A DNA stretch of 64,000 bases from NCBI GenBank assembly GCA_964508715.1, contig CAZDUX010000005.1, positions 127,690 through 191,689 on the forward strand. The letters are read 5' to 3'. The position numbers and the translations under genes are program-made. Shown one piece after another: positions 50,021 through 58,378 of the stretch. This DNA is from JAKALX01 sp964508715. Its GTDB lineage: Bacteria > Chloroflexota > Dehalococcoidia > Tepidiformales > Tepidiformaceae. A model generated the notes under the pieces. The model made no database searches. It was not told the origin of the DNA and saw only the letters and a list, made by a program, of their open reading frames with translations. The stretch's first letter is position 1; each line of letters begins with the position of its first letter.

Positions 50021-51754
50021 ATGGCTATCCGTGCCGGCCGGCTTTCCCCCGCCAGTCCCATCCCCGAATCGGCTGCCATCCCATCCCTCGCCGCCTCCTC
50101 ACACCTCCGTGAGCGGCTCTGGAACGCACTACCACTCACCCTCTCGCTGGGCATCGTCTCCACCATCTTCTGGGGGCCCTACTTCGCCCCACTCGCCCTC
50201 GGCATCGGCATCGTTGCCTTCTTTGCCTACTGGCTCATCCGCTCGTATGCCGTCGCGATCTCCTGCCTCATCGGTCTCCGCCGAATCCGCAAGTGGGAGC
50301 ACACGAACTGGGTTGCGAAGTATTGCGCCTGGCTCCCCGGCCGAGAGCACGCTCCCGCCTGGGAGTGGCCGCGCCACATGGTCATCATCCCGAACTACAA
50401 GGAGAGCGAAGAGAGCCTCTCCCGCTCCCTCGACTCCCTGGCTAACCAGGCGAATGCCGGCCAACTCGTCATCGTCATGGCGATGGAGGCACGCGAGCCC
50501 GGCGCCCGGGCCAAGGCCGCCCGCCTTGTCATGCGCTATCGCACCCGTTTCGCCGATATGTTCGCCACCTACCACCCGTTTGGCCTGCCGAACGAAACCC
50601 CCGGCAAAGGCTCCAACGAAGCCTGGGCGGCGCGTGAGGCCTACATCCGCCTCATCGAGCACGCCGGCGAAGAGATCGACCGCTACACCATCACGAGTTG
50701 CGATGCCGATGCCGTCTTCCATCCCAATCACTTCGAGGCGCTCAACTACCTCTTTCTTACCGGAGCCGATCGCTACCGCACCTTCTGGCAGCCAACCATC
50801 TTCAATTCGAACAACATCTGGGATATCCCTGCCCCGCTGCGCATCCCCGATGGCCTCTCGGGCATCAACCGCCTCTCCAACCTCGTCATGCCCGGCAGCG
50901 TGAAGTTCCCCACGTCCTGCTACTCCCTGAGCTGGAAGATGCTCCACGAAATCGACTACTGGGACGAAGAGGTTATTCCCGAGGACTGGCACGTCTACCT
51001 CAAGTCCTGCTTCACACTCGGTGACCGTGTCCACGTTGAAGCCCTCTACCTGCCGCTCGGCAACGACTGTGTCCTCACCGATGGCTACATCAAGACGCTC
51101 AAGGCCCACTATGCCCAGAGCGTCCGGCACGCCTGGGGCGCAAGCGACATCCCCTATGCGGCCCGCGCGGCGTTCAGCCGTAACTCACCGCTCAGCCGCA
51201 AGCGCCGCTTCCTGCTCTCGGGTGCTGTCACCAAAGTCCACGCCATGTGGATGGCTCAGTGGTACCTCATCACGCTCGGGAACATCGTCCCGATCATGTT
51301 CACGTCCTACCTCGGGGCGAGTATGCCGCACTGGTGGTATGGCCGCTTCAAGTACAGCCTTCCTGGTCCCACCTGGCACATCAGCGAGATCGCTCATGGC
51401 GACTTCTCCAGCCCGGTCGGCGGCATGATCAACGTGAACCTCGCCGGCGCGCTGATCTACTTCTGCCTCTTCCCGCTCATCGCCATGATCATCATCGAGG
51501 CGAAGACCCGCCCCGCCCGCCCGGCCCATGTTTCCCGTGCCGCGGCCATCGGCCAGTTCTTCATGTGGCCGCTGATGGCGGTCATCACCTTCTTTTTCGC
51601 CTCGATGCCTGCCCTTCACGCGCAGTGGAAACTCGCCAGCGGCAAGGGCCTCGTCTACCGTGTTGCCGAAAAAGGCAGCAAGCGCCAGCCCGTCCCCGTG
51701 CACGCCACCGAATCTGCCCCCGAGGCGATCGGCGCTGTGGGCGGCGGCCGGTAA
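50021..51754 (+). CDS. Membrane-bound family 2-like glycosyltransferase
   Basis: The 577-residue protein has two N-terminal membrane helices (about residues 35-75). The GT-A domain includes 'HMVIIPNYKESEESLSRSLDSLANQ', 'ITSCDADAVFHPNHFEALNYLFL' (a D-A-D metal motif near 228), and 'IPEDWHVYLKSCFTLGDRVHVEAL' (the E-D-W acceptor site). Four to five C-terminal helices follow, as in processive synthases, but the Q-x-x-R-W motif is replaced by 'YAQSVRHAWG'. It probably builds or decorates an envelope polysaccharide or glycolipid. Its expression is likely under c-di-AMP control through the leader riboswitch. Confidence 0.85.
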   Translation: MAIRAGRLSPASPIPESAAIPSLAASSHLRERLWNALPLTLSLGIVSTIFWGPYFAPLALGIGIVAFFAYWLIRSYAVAISCLIGLRRIRKWEHTNWVAKYCAWLPGREHAPAWEWPRHMVIIPNYKESEESLSRSLDSLANQANAGQLVIVMAMEAREPGARAKAARLVMRYRTRFADMFATYHPFGLPNETPGKGSNEAWAAREAYIRLIEHAGEEIDRYTITSCDADAVFHPNHFEALNYLFLTGADRYRTFWQPTIFNSNNIWDIPAPLRIPDGLSGINRLSNLVMPGSVKFPTSCYSLSWKMLHEIDYWDEEVIPEDWHVYLKSCFTLGDRVHVEALYLPLGNDCVLTDGYIKTLKAHYAQSVRHAWGASDIPYAARAAFSRNSPLSRKRRFLLSGAVTKVHAMWMAQWYLITLGNIVPIMFTSYLGASMPHWWYGRFKYSLPGPTWHISEIAHGDFSSPVGGMINVNLAGALIYFCLFPLIAMIIIEAKTRPARPAHVSRAAAIGQFFMWPLMAVITFFFASMPALHAQWKLASGKGLVYRVAEKGSKRQPVPVHATESAPEAIGAVGGGR

Positions 51755-51779
51755 GGTCCGCCTTCTCAGCCCGCCACCA

Positions 51780-51810
51780 CGAACGCCCGGCTACCAGCGC
51801 CGGGCGTTCG
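51780..51810 (+). terminator. Stem-loop downstream of the glycosyltransferase
   Basis: A perfect 12-bp stem (CGAACGCCCGGC/GCCGGGCGTTCG) with a 7-base loop begins 25 bases after the stop. The tail is CATATT, so it has only a weak T-run. Confidence 0.65.
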
Positions 51811-51977
51811 CATATTCCGCAGTTGAACCTGGCTGGCCCGCGACTATCCCGTGGGCCACATCCATGCCGTGAGCCAGCGGCGACTCCGGGCATCCACCCC
51901 GTCTTTTCCCACCCGCGACGCTCACCTCGGCGATCCCGTACACTCCCTCGCCATACCCACCACGAAGAGGTAGCGAC

Positions 51978-52922
51978 GTGACAATCATCCAGTCTGCGGC
52001 CGGCCCCATCGATACCGATGAAATGGGCTTCACCCTCATGCATGAGCACGTCCTCTGCCTCTGGCCACCGATGTACCAGCAATACCCCGAACTCTTCGAC
52101 CGTGAAGGCCTGATGGCCGATGCAGTCGCCAAGCTCAAGACGGCCATGCAGGCCGGTGTCAGGACCATGGTCGACCTTACGCCCATCGACCTTGGCCGGG
52201 ATCCTGGCTTCATCCGCGAGGCCGCACAGAAGTCGGGGATGCAGATCATCGTGGCCACCGGGCTCTACTACCAGATCCCCTTCTACTTCCACCATCGCCC
52301 CGATCAGGAGATGACCGACCTCTTCGTCCGCGATATCACCCAGGGCATCGGCCAGACCGGTGTGCGCGCAAACGTCATCAAGTGCGCCACCGAGCCCGAG
52401 ATGCACCCCATGAACGAGCGCGTTCTCCGTGCCTCCGCGAAAGCCCATCGTGCTACCGGTGTCCCGATCTGCACCCACACCTATCCTGCCAACCGCACAG
52501 GCCTCGACCAGCAACGCGTCTTCAAGGACGAAGGCGTGGATCTCTCCCGCACAGTCATCGGTCACTCCGATGACTCCAGCGATATCGATTACCTCGACCA
52601 GATCATCCAGAATGGCAGCTACTGTGGCATGGATCGCATCGGCCTTCCCGCACCGCGAACCGATGAGCAACGTGCCGACATGGTTACGGCCCTCATCGAG
52701 CGCGGCTACGCGAACCGCATCACCCTCTCGCACGACTCGAGCTGCCATATCGATATGATCCCCGCAGGCGCTGTCGAACAGGTTCTCCCCCAGTGGAATC
52801 TCACCCACATTCCCGTCGACATCATCCCCATGCTCCGCGCACGCGGCGTGAACGATGCCGATATCCACCAGATGACTGTCCTCAACCCCCGCACCATCTT
52901 CGAGCGCAACAATCCGTACTGA
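51978..52922 (+). CDS. Phosphotriesterase-family amidohydrolase
   Basis: The 314-residue protein (GTG start) has the binuclear-metal site of the PTE family: H-x-H in 'TLMHEHVLCLW' (His22, His24), the carbamylated Lys in 'NVIKCATEPEM' (about 134), His in 'PICTHTYP' and 'VIGHSDDSSD', and Asp in 'ITLSHDSSCH'. Family members hydrolyse lactones or phosphotriesters; lactonase is the likelier natural role. The gene is followed after 38 bases by a crotonase-type gene, which hints at a small catabolic unit. Confidence 0.92.
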   Translation: MTIIQSAAGPIDTDEMGFTLMHEHVLCLWPPMYQQYPELFDREGLMADAVAKLKTAMQAGVRTMVDLTPIDLGRDPGFIREAAQKSGMQIIVATGLYYQIPFYFHHRPDQEMTDLFVRDITQGIGQTGVRANVIKCATEPEMHPMNERVLRASAKAHRATGVPICTHTYPANRTGLDQQRVFKDEGVDLSRTVIGHSDDSSDIDYLDQIIQNGSYCGMDRIGLPAPRTDEQRADMVTALIERGYANRITLSHDSSCHIDMIPAGAVEQVLPQWNLTHIPVDIIPMLRARGVNDADIHQMTVLNPRTIFERNNPY

Positions 52923-52960
52923 TCCAGTAGGCGCGCCACCCATCCCAATCGGAGATCGCC

Positions 52961-53749
52961 ATGTCCGACTTCGAGTACTCCCTCGAGGGCGCAACCGCTG
53001 TCATGCGCTTCAACCGCCCCGAGAAGCTCAATGCAGTTACCTATGAGATGCTCGCCGAGATTGAGGAGGTAGTGGGAAAGGCGAACGCCGATCCCGCCGT
53101 CCGTGCCGTCATCGTCACCGGCACCGGAAGGGCCTTCAGCGCCGGTACAGACCTCCAGCAGATGTCCGCGCGGCCTCCGTCTGCTGGCCGCGCCGAGTCC
53201 TATGGCACGCGCTACGAGAACGCACCGGCTCCATGGACCTTCGCCTCCCTCGCGAAGCCCACGATCGCGGCCGTCAACGGAGCCGCTGTCGGCGTTGGTG
53301 TCGAGTTCACCAGCCAGTGCGACTTCCGTATCGCTGCGGAGTCCGCGAAGTTCGGGTGGGTCTTCGTCCATCGCGGCCTCGTCCCCGATACCGCCGCCGG
53401 CACCTGGCTCCTCTCTCGCATCGTCGGCCTCCAGAATGCCGCCTACCTCCTCTACTCCGGTGAGATCATCTCCGCTCACCGAGCGAAGGAGATCGGCTAC
53501 GTCCTTGACGTTGTTCCCGACGGCGAACTGATGGATCGGGCCCTCGCCCTCGCCGCGAGCGTCTCGAAGGGTTCGCCCCTCGCCACCGGGGAGGTCAAGC
53601 GCCTCCTCTATCGCAGCATCACCCGCGACCCGTACGAGCACCTCGCCGACAGCACCGCAACAATCACCCGCATGTTCGCCAGCGAAGACTTCAAGGAGGG
53701 CGTCCGCGCCTTCCTGGAACACCGCGATCCTGCCTGGAAGGGCCGTTGA
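52961..53749 (+). CDS. Crotonase-superfamily protein, atypical active site
   Basis: The 262-residue protein has the crotonase fold: 'VIVTGTGRAFSAGTDLQQM' and 'KPTIAAVNGAAVGVGVEFTSQCDFRIAAESAKFGWVFVHRGLVPDTAAG', given here as consecutive blocks. The first catalytic Glu position is kept (GVGVE). The second, normally in G-x-P-E, reads G-W-V-F here, so ordinary hydratase chemistry is doubtful. Isomerase, dehalogenase or hydrolase activity is possible. It follows the phosphotriesterase-like gene. Confidence 0.88.
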   Translation: MSDFEYSLEGATAVMRFNRPEKLNAVTYEMLAEIEEVVGKANADPAVRAVIVTGTGRAFSAGTDLQQMSARPPSAGRAESYGTRYENAPAPWTFASLAKPTIAAVNGAAVGVGVEFTSQCDFRIAAESAKFGWVFVHRGLVPDTAAGTWLLSRIVGLQNAAYLLYSGEIISAHRAKEIGYVLDVVPDGELMDRALALAASVSKGSPLATGEVKRLLYRSITRDPYEHLADSTATITRMFASEDFKEGVRAFLEHRDPAWKGR

Positions 53750-53767
53750 ATCCCGCGTAACCCCCTG

Positions 53768-54397
53768 CTATTTCCGGTTGAAGCGGTTCGCCGCCACGTC
53801 CACACCGTCGGTGATGATCACCTCCACCGCATCCGCCGCCAGCTTCACCGCCTCGTCCAACTTCGCCTTGTCCTCGCCCCACGGTGCACCAAGCACGTAT
53901 TCGGCCACGATCTCCGGGTCCCATGTCGGTTCGCCATTGACGGTTGGCCGTCCGATTCCCACCTTGATGCGCACGAACTCCAGGCCCACCGACGCACCGA
54001 TGCTCTTGAGTCCGTTGTGCCCGCCATGCCCGCCACCTTGCCGGATGCGCAGCGCCCCCACGCTCATGTCCAGGTCGTCGTAAAGCACCACCGTGTGGCT
54101 TGTGTCCGCACCGGTCCACTGGCCGGCCTGGGCAACAGCTTTCCCGCTCAGGTTCATGTACGTCTTCGGTTTCACGAGCGCGACCTTCTGCCCGCACAAC
54201 TGCCCGACACCGATAGCCATCAGGCTTCCCGCCACTTTCGGCTGCGTGCCTGCGCGCTTGGCAAGCTCGTTGATCACCCACCAGCCGACGTTGTGGCGTG
54301 TCCGCGCGTACTCGCTTCCCGGGTTGCCGAGCCCCACGATCAGCCAGTCCGCCGCAAATCGCGGTCCTCCGCCCGAAAATGGACGTTTGAATGCCAT
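53768..54397 (-). CDS. pth: Peptidyl-tRNA hydrolase
   Basis: I start at the ATG at 54397; upstream ATGs at 54469 and 54556 would add a poorly conserved leader. The 209-residue protein has 'WLIVGLGNPGSEYARTRHNVGWW' with Asn25 and catalytic His35 (two blocks), 'KPKTYMNLSGKAV', 'VVLYDDLDMSVGALRIRQGGGHGGHNGLKSI' and 'VGIGRPT'. It frees tRNA from peptidyl-tRNA that drops off the ribosome. The C-terminal ~10 residues are short compared with E. coli. L25, its common neighbour, is about 2 kb away. Confidence 0.95.
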   Translation of the reverse strand: MAFKRPFSGGGPRFAADWLIVGLGNPGSEYARTRHNVGWWVINELAKRAGTQPKVAGSLMAIGVGQLCGQKVALVKPKTYMNLSGKAVAQAGQWTGADTSHTVVLYDDLDMSVGALRIRQGGGHGGHNGLKSIGASVGLEFVRIKVGIGRPTVNGEPTWDPEIVAEYVLGAPWGEDKAKLDEAVKLAADAVEVIITDGVDVAANRFNRK

Positions 54398-54595
54398 GCC
54401 GCTATCGTCGCGGTCATCCGTTCCAACAGGCAACGCACGCCGGACGATGGGTGGTGCTTGGTCCTCCATCTCCAGTACCTGCAGGGCAGTCCGCGCAGGG
54501 GCCGCTGCTCCGGGCGCCGCCATATATGGTGTACCCGCCCGTTTCGGATTGCCCACGCTCCAGACCGCCGCCTATAGTACCGTGGTACATCCACC

Positions 54596-55273
54596 ATGCT
54601 CATCGACCTCCACGCACACACCTGGCCACGTTCGCACGACAGCGTCCTTAATCCCGATGACCTCATCGTCCGCGCCAAGGCGGCCGGTCTCGACGCCATC
54701 GTCTTCACCGAGCACGACACCGTCTGGGACTACAAGTCCATCGAAGAGCTTCGTGCCAAGCACAACTTCCTCGTACTCGCGGGCGTCGAGATCAGTACCG
54801 ACGATGGCCATATCCTGGCATTCGGTATCGACAAGTACGTCTTCGGCATGCACCGCTCCCGCGAGCTCGCCAGTTACACCGAGAAGTGCGATGGCGCCCT
54901 CGTTGCCGCCCACCCCTACCGTCGCCAGATGCCCTGGTTCAGCCGGAACGACGAGGAGTACCGGGCGGCCCTCGAAAAGGCCAGCCGTAACCCCGCATAC
55001 CAGTTCGTCCAGGCCCTCGAAGAGCAAAACGGCCGCGGCAGCGACAAGGAGAACGACTTCTCTCGCCGACTCTGCCAGATGATGGATCTCCCCGGTACCG
55101 GCGGTACCGACTCCCATGCCATCAGCGATATCGGCAAGGCCGCCACCTACTTTGAACGCGAGATCCACGATGAGCGTGAACTCATCGCCGAACTCAAGGC
55201 AGGCCGCCACTATGCCGTTGATCTCCGCAGCGGCCAGCCCATTGCCACCCGCGACCGTGAGTTCACCTCGTGA
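54596..55273 (+). CDS. PHP-domain phosphoesterase-like protein
   Basis: The 225-residue protein has PHP motifs: 'LIDLHAHTWPRSHDSVLNPDDLI' (H-x-H, residues 6-8), 'VFTEHDTVWDY' (E-H-D, about 38-40), 'GVEISTDDGHILAFG' and 'LVAAHPYRR', plus 'GGTDSHAISDIGKAAT' near 175. This arrangement gives a three-metal site and suggests a phosphoesterase of the TrpH/HisJ type acting on nucleotides or sugar phosphates. It is divergent from pth with about 200 bases between starts. Confidence 0.9.
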   Translation: MLIDLHAHTWPRSHDSVLNPDDLIVRAKAAGLDAIVFTEHDTVWDYKSIEELRAKHNFLVLAGVEISTDDGHILAFGIDKYVFGMHRSRELASYTEKCDGALVAAHPYRRQMPWFSRNDEEYRAALEKASRNPAYQFVQALEEQNGRGSDKENDFSRRLCQMMDLPGTGGTDSHAISDIGKAATYFEREIHDERELIAELKAGRHYAVDLRSGQPIATRDREFTS

Positions 55274-55284
55274 TTGCGCTTCGC

Positions 55285-55313
55285 TTCACACACTCAGGCT
55301 CCGGTAGTACTAT
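55285..55313 (+). promoter_or_regulatory. Promoter of the 7Fe ferredoxin gene
   Basis: A TTCACA -35 (55285-55290) and a TACTAT -10 (55308-55313) are spaced by 17 bases, giving a leader of about 45 bases to the ATG at 55364. Confidence 0.6.
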
Positions 55314-55363
55314 CGATTAGCCATCTCGGGGTGCTTGAAGGCCCCGTAAAGAAGAGGAGCAGC

Positions 55364-55651
<288 letters not shown>

Positions 55652-55681
55652 GCTTCCTGTTCCCGAACGCCAATGTTCGAA

Positions 55682-55708
55682 GGGGGCCGCCATCACCTGG
55701 CGGCCCCC
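55682..55708 (+). terminator. Stem-loop downstream of fdxA
   Basis: A perfect 11-bp stem (GGGGGCCGCCA/TGGCGGCCCCC) with a 5-base loop begins 31 bases after the stop; the tail TCGTCTGT is only partly T-rich. Confidence 0.7.
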
Positions 55709-55753
55709 TCGTCTGTCCGTGACTCTCGTGCCGGCCACCCAGCTGATCGCGCG

Positions 55754-55781
55754 TTGACCATGTGCGCCCGGCCGGTACCAT
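55754..55781 (+). promoter_or_regulatory. Candidate promoter of the L25 gene
   Basis: TTGACC (55754-55759) and TACCAT (55776-55781) are spaced by 16 bases, about 50 bases ahead of the ATG at 55832. Confidence 0.45.
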
Positions 55782-55831
55782 GGAAATGTTGCGCCACGTA
55801 TCGAGCGTGACGCGGAAGGACTCATCCCAAC

Positions 55832-56413
55832 ATGGCTGATCGCGCAATTATCGAAGCGGAACCCCGCACTGTTCTTGGCAAGCAGGTCAATCGCCTGCGC
55901 CGTGAAGGCGTCCTCCCCGCGAACGTCTTCGGCCGTGGCGTCGACTCGACTGCCGTCTCGATCGATGCCCGGACCTTCTCCCGCACGATCAAGACAGCCG
56001 GTCTCCGCCACATGTACGAACTCAAGGTTGCGGGCGAGGCTGCTCCAAGGTACGTCATTATTCGGGGTCTCTCCCGTAAGGGCGGCACCGGCGACCCGAT
56101 CCACGTCGACTTCCTCCAGGTCGATCCCGAACGCCCGATTACCGCCAACGTTCCGCTCCGGGTTATCGGTGACGCCCCGGCCGTGAAGGACCTCGCGGGC
56201 ACGCTCCAGCAGTTCGTCGATGTCATCAATATCCGCTGCAAGCCGCTGGCCATCCCCGAGGCTATCGAAGCCGACGCGTCCACCCTCAAGAGCTTCACCG
56301 CCACTCTCACGATCGGCCAGGTTGTCCCACCCCCGGGGATCGAGATCCTCTCCGACCCCTCGCTCGTCGTTGCCTCTGTCGCGCCACCTCGCGTCAAGGC
56401 TGCGCGCGGCTAG
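55832..56413 (+). CDS. rplY: Large ribosomal subunit protein bL25 (Ctc type)
   Basis: The 193-residue protein has the N-terminal 5S rRNA-binding domain ('EAEPRTVLGKQVNRLRREGVLPANVFGRG', two blocks; 'GDPIHVDFLQVD') and the longer C-terminal TL5/Ctc domain ('VPLRVIGDAPAVKDLAGTLQQF', 'VVPPPGIEILSDPSLVVASV'). This is the two-domain CTC form rather than the short E. coli L25. It is followed after 12 bases by an unknown gene on the same strand. Confidence 0.95.
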   Translation: MADRAIIEAEPRTVLGKQVNRLRREGVLPANVFGRGVDSTAVSIDARTFSRTIKTAGLRHMYELKVAGEAAPRYVIIRGLSRKGGTGDPIHVDFLQVDPERPITANVPLRVIGDAPAVKDLAGTLQQFVDVINIRCKPLAIPEAIEADASTLKSFTATLTIGQVVPPPGIEILSDPSLVVASVAPPRVKAARG

Positions 56414-56425
56414 GCGAGCTTCCTC

Positions 56426-57388
56426 GTGGCTGAACGCTCCTATCCCGCCGATCCAGCAGAGACAGGATTCGTCCTGTTCCAGCGCTGGCTCGGTGCACAC
56501 TATGCTCGCGCTACCAGCATCACCTCCTTCGAGTCCGTCGAAGGCGTCCTCCGTGGATCGATCTCCGTCGGCCGCCGCTGGGACCTCTCGGTCACGCTGC
56601 TCGACACCCTCGCGACCGACACCTCTTTTGAATGGGAAGCCACCCGCGCCGCCATCGAGGAACGGCTCGACCTCGATGGCCGTGCCGTTGCACTCTGGGT
56701 CCCTCGTGATGCATCGCTTCCCGCCGGTGAACCCGGCATCTCGCAGATCGTGGCTGCCGTTGAGCACGCCAATACCCTCGAGGACGGCCGCCTTGAAGTT
56801 CGCCGCCCCGTTGCCCTGTACCTCCGGCGCACGGGCACCGAAGGAAGCGTTCTCACCATCCTCGGTGGTCTTCAACCCCACTGGGCCAAGTTCACCAACC
56901 GCGTACCCGGGAGCTTCCAGCTCCAGGCGCGTGACCTCGTCCGCCTCCCCTTTAGCGAAGAAGAGCGTGAGGATCTCGTCGACCGCATCGTCCTTGCGGC
57001 CGGTCAGCCCGAAGCTGATGAGACACAGGTGATCCCCGCCACGGACGTCTGGACCGCGAATGAACTTGGCGCCGGTAACCGCTCGTGCATCCTTGGTACT
57101 CCCAAACCCGAAGATGATGACTGGAGTGCCTCACTCCGCCGGAACCTCCGCAAGCTCCTCCGGCAGGCAGCGCCGGGTCTCACCGAAGGCCAACCCGCGG
57201 CCCGCGCACTCGTTGTTCTCGGCGCCAGCACCTACGCCGCGGAAGAGAAGCTCTCCTGGGCCCTTCGGGGTATGGACCCTGGCCTCTATGCGGGCTACCA
57301 CCTCATCACTGTCATCGCCGACGGCCTCGTGAAGCCACTCCTCCTGCCCGGCCGGTCTGCCCTCCCGTGGGACGTCCAGTTCGGCTAG
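56426..57388 (+). CDS. Conserved-looking hypothetical protein
   Basis: The 320-residue product starts with GTG, 12 bases after the L25 stop. It is soluble, without signal or membrane segments. 'SFESVEGVLRGSISVGRRWDLSVTLL' (about residues 34-58), 'RAVALWVPRDASLP' and 'LVVLGASTYAAEEKLSWALRGMDPGLYAGYHLITVIADG' suggest an alpha/beta fold. I do not recognise a family or catalytic motif. The close spacing implies co-transcription with L25. Confidence 0.7.
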   Translation: MAERSYPADPAETGFVLFQRWLGAHYARATSITSFESVEGVLRGSISVGRRWDLSVTLLDTLATDTSFEWEATRAAIEERLDLDGRAVALWVPRDASLPAGEPGISQIVAAVEHANTLEDGRLEVRRPVALYLRRTGTEGSVLTILGGLQPHWAKFTNRVPGSFQLQARDLVRLPFSEEEREDLVDRIVLAAGQPEADETQVIPATDVWTANELGAGNRSCILGTPKPEDDDWSASLRRNLRKLLRQAAPGLTEGQPAARALVVLGASTYAAEEKLSWALRGMDPGLYAGYHLITVIADGLVKPLLLPGRSALPWDVQFG

Positions 57389-57419
57389 GATTGCCCCAGC
57401 CCGGCCCAGGAGTAACACC

Positions 57420-58298
57420 ATGGCGATTCGTCGCGTCGGATTCGTTGGCCTTGGCATTATGGGTGCGCCCATGGCCCGGAACCTCCTCGATGCTGGCTTC
57501 GAGCTCACGGTCTGGAACCGTACCCCGGCGAAGTGCGATCCCCTCGTTACTGTGGGCGCCAGGCAGGCAGAGAACCCGGCTGCCGTTGCTGCCGCATCTG
57601 AAGTCACCATCTCGTGCGTCACCAACTCCACTGACGTCGAGCAGGTTGTCCTGGGCGATGCCGGTATCATCCAGGGGGCAAAACCGGGTGCCGTCCACAT
57701 CGATTGCTCCACGATCTCACCCGAGGTCACTCGGTCTATCGCCAGGGCGCTCGCTGAATGCCAGGTGGAGTTCCTCGATGCCCCGGTTAGCGGGGGTGAC
57801 GTAGGTGCCAGGGCTGGTACCCTCGCCATCATGGCCGGCGGCGATCCGGCTACCTTTGAACGTTGTCTCCCTGTGCTCCAGGCCATGGGCAAGACCATCG
57901 TCCACGTCGGGCCGGCCGGCTCCGGCCAGGTTGTGAAGCTCTGCAACCAGGTCGCTGGCGGGCTCAATCTCCTCGCCATGGCCGAGGCCATCGCTCTTGC
58001 CCGGCGCGCTGGCGTCGATCCCGGAAGGATGCTCGAGGTCGTGAGTGCCGGCGCCGCTGGCTCGTGGATGCTCCGGAACCTTGGGCCGCGCGCACTCAAC
58101 GGTGATTTCGCGCCGGGCTTCATGGTCGAGCTCATGCAGAAGGACCTTCGCCTCGCTCTCGAAGCAGCCGCAGCCTCGCTCACGCCTCTCCCCGGCACCG
58201 CGCTCGTTAGCCAGCTCTACACCGCCATCGAGGCTGAAGGCCGCGGCCGCGACGGTACCCAGGCGATCGTTGACGCGATTGCCAAGCTCTCCCGCTGA
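57420..58298 (+). CDS. Beta-hydroxyacid dehydrogenase (3-hydroxyisobutyrate/tartronate-semialdehyde type)
   Basis: The 292-residue protein has the family's full set: 'VGFVGLGIMGAPMARNLLDAG' (NAD(P) loop with G-x-G-x-M-G, about residues 6-26), 'FLDAPVSGGDVGARAGTLAIM' (substrate loop, about 120-140), Lys in 'GSGQVVKLCNQ' (about 170), and 'FAPGFMVELMQKDLRLALEAA'. It oxidises a beta-hydroxyacid such as 3-hydroxyisobutyrate (valine breakdown, which would feed propionyl/methylmalonyl-CoA) or a related compound. Good ATG at 57420 after AGGAG. Confidence 0.93.
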   Translation: MAIRRVGFVGLGIMGAPMARNLLDAGFELTVWNRTPAKCDPLVTVGARQAENPAAVAAASEVTISCVTNSTDVEQVVLGDAGIIQGAKPGAVHIDCSTISPEVTRSIARALAECQVEFLDAPVSGGDVGARAGTLAIMAGGDPATFERCLPVLQAMGKTIVHVGPAGSGQVVKLCNQVAGGLNLLAMAEAIALARRAGVDPGRMLEVVSAGAAGSWMLRNLGPRALNGDFAPGFMVELMQKDLRLALEAAAASLTPLPGTALVSQLYTAIEAEGRGRDGTQAIVDAIAKLSR

Positions 58299-58378
58299 TC
58301 ACGCTCCGCGGCTCGTGGCTCGATGCGCAGACCACGGTGGTGCAGACCTCGCAGCCACCACACATAGAGGCCGGGACG

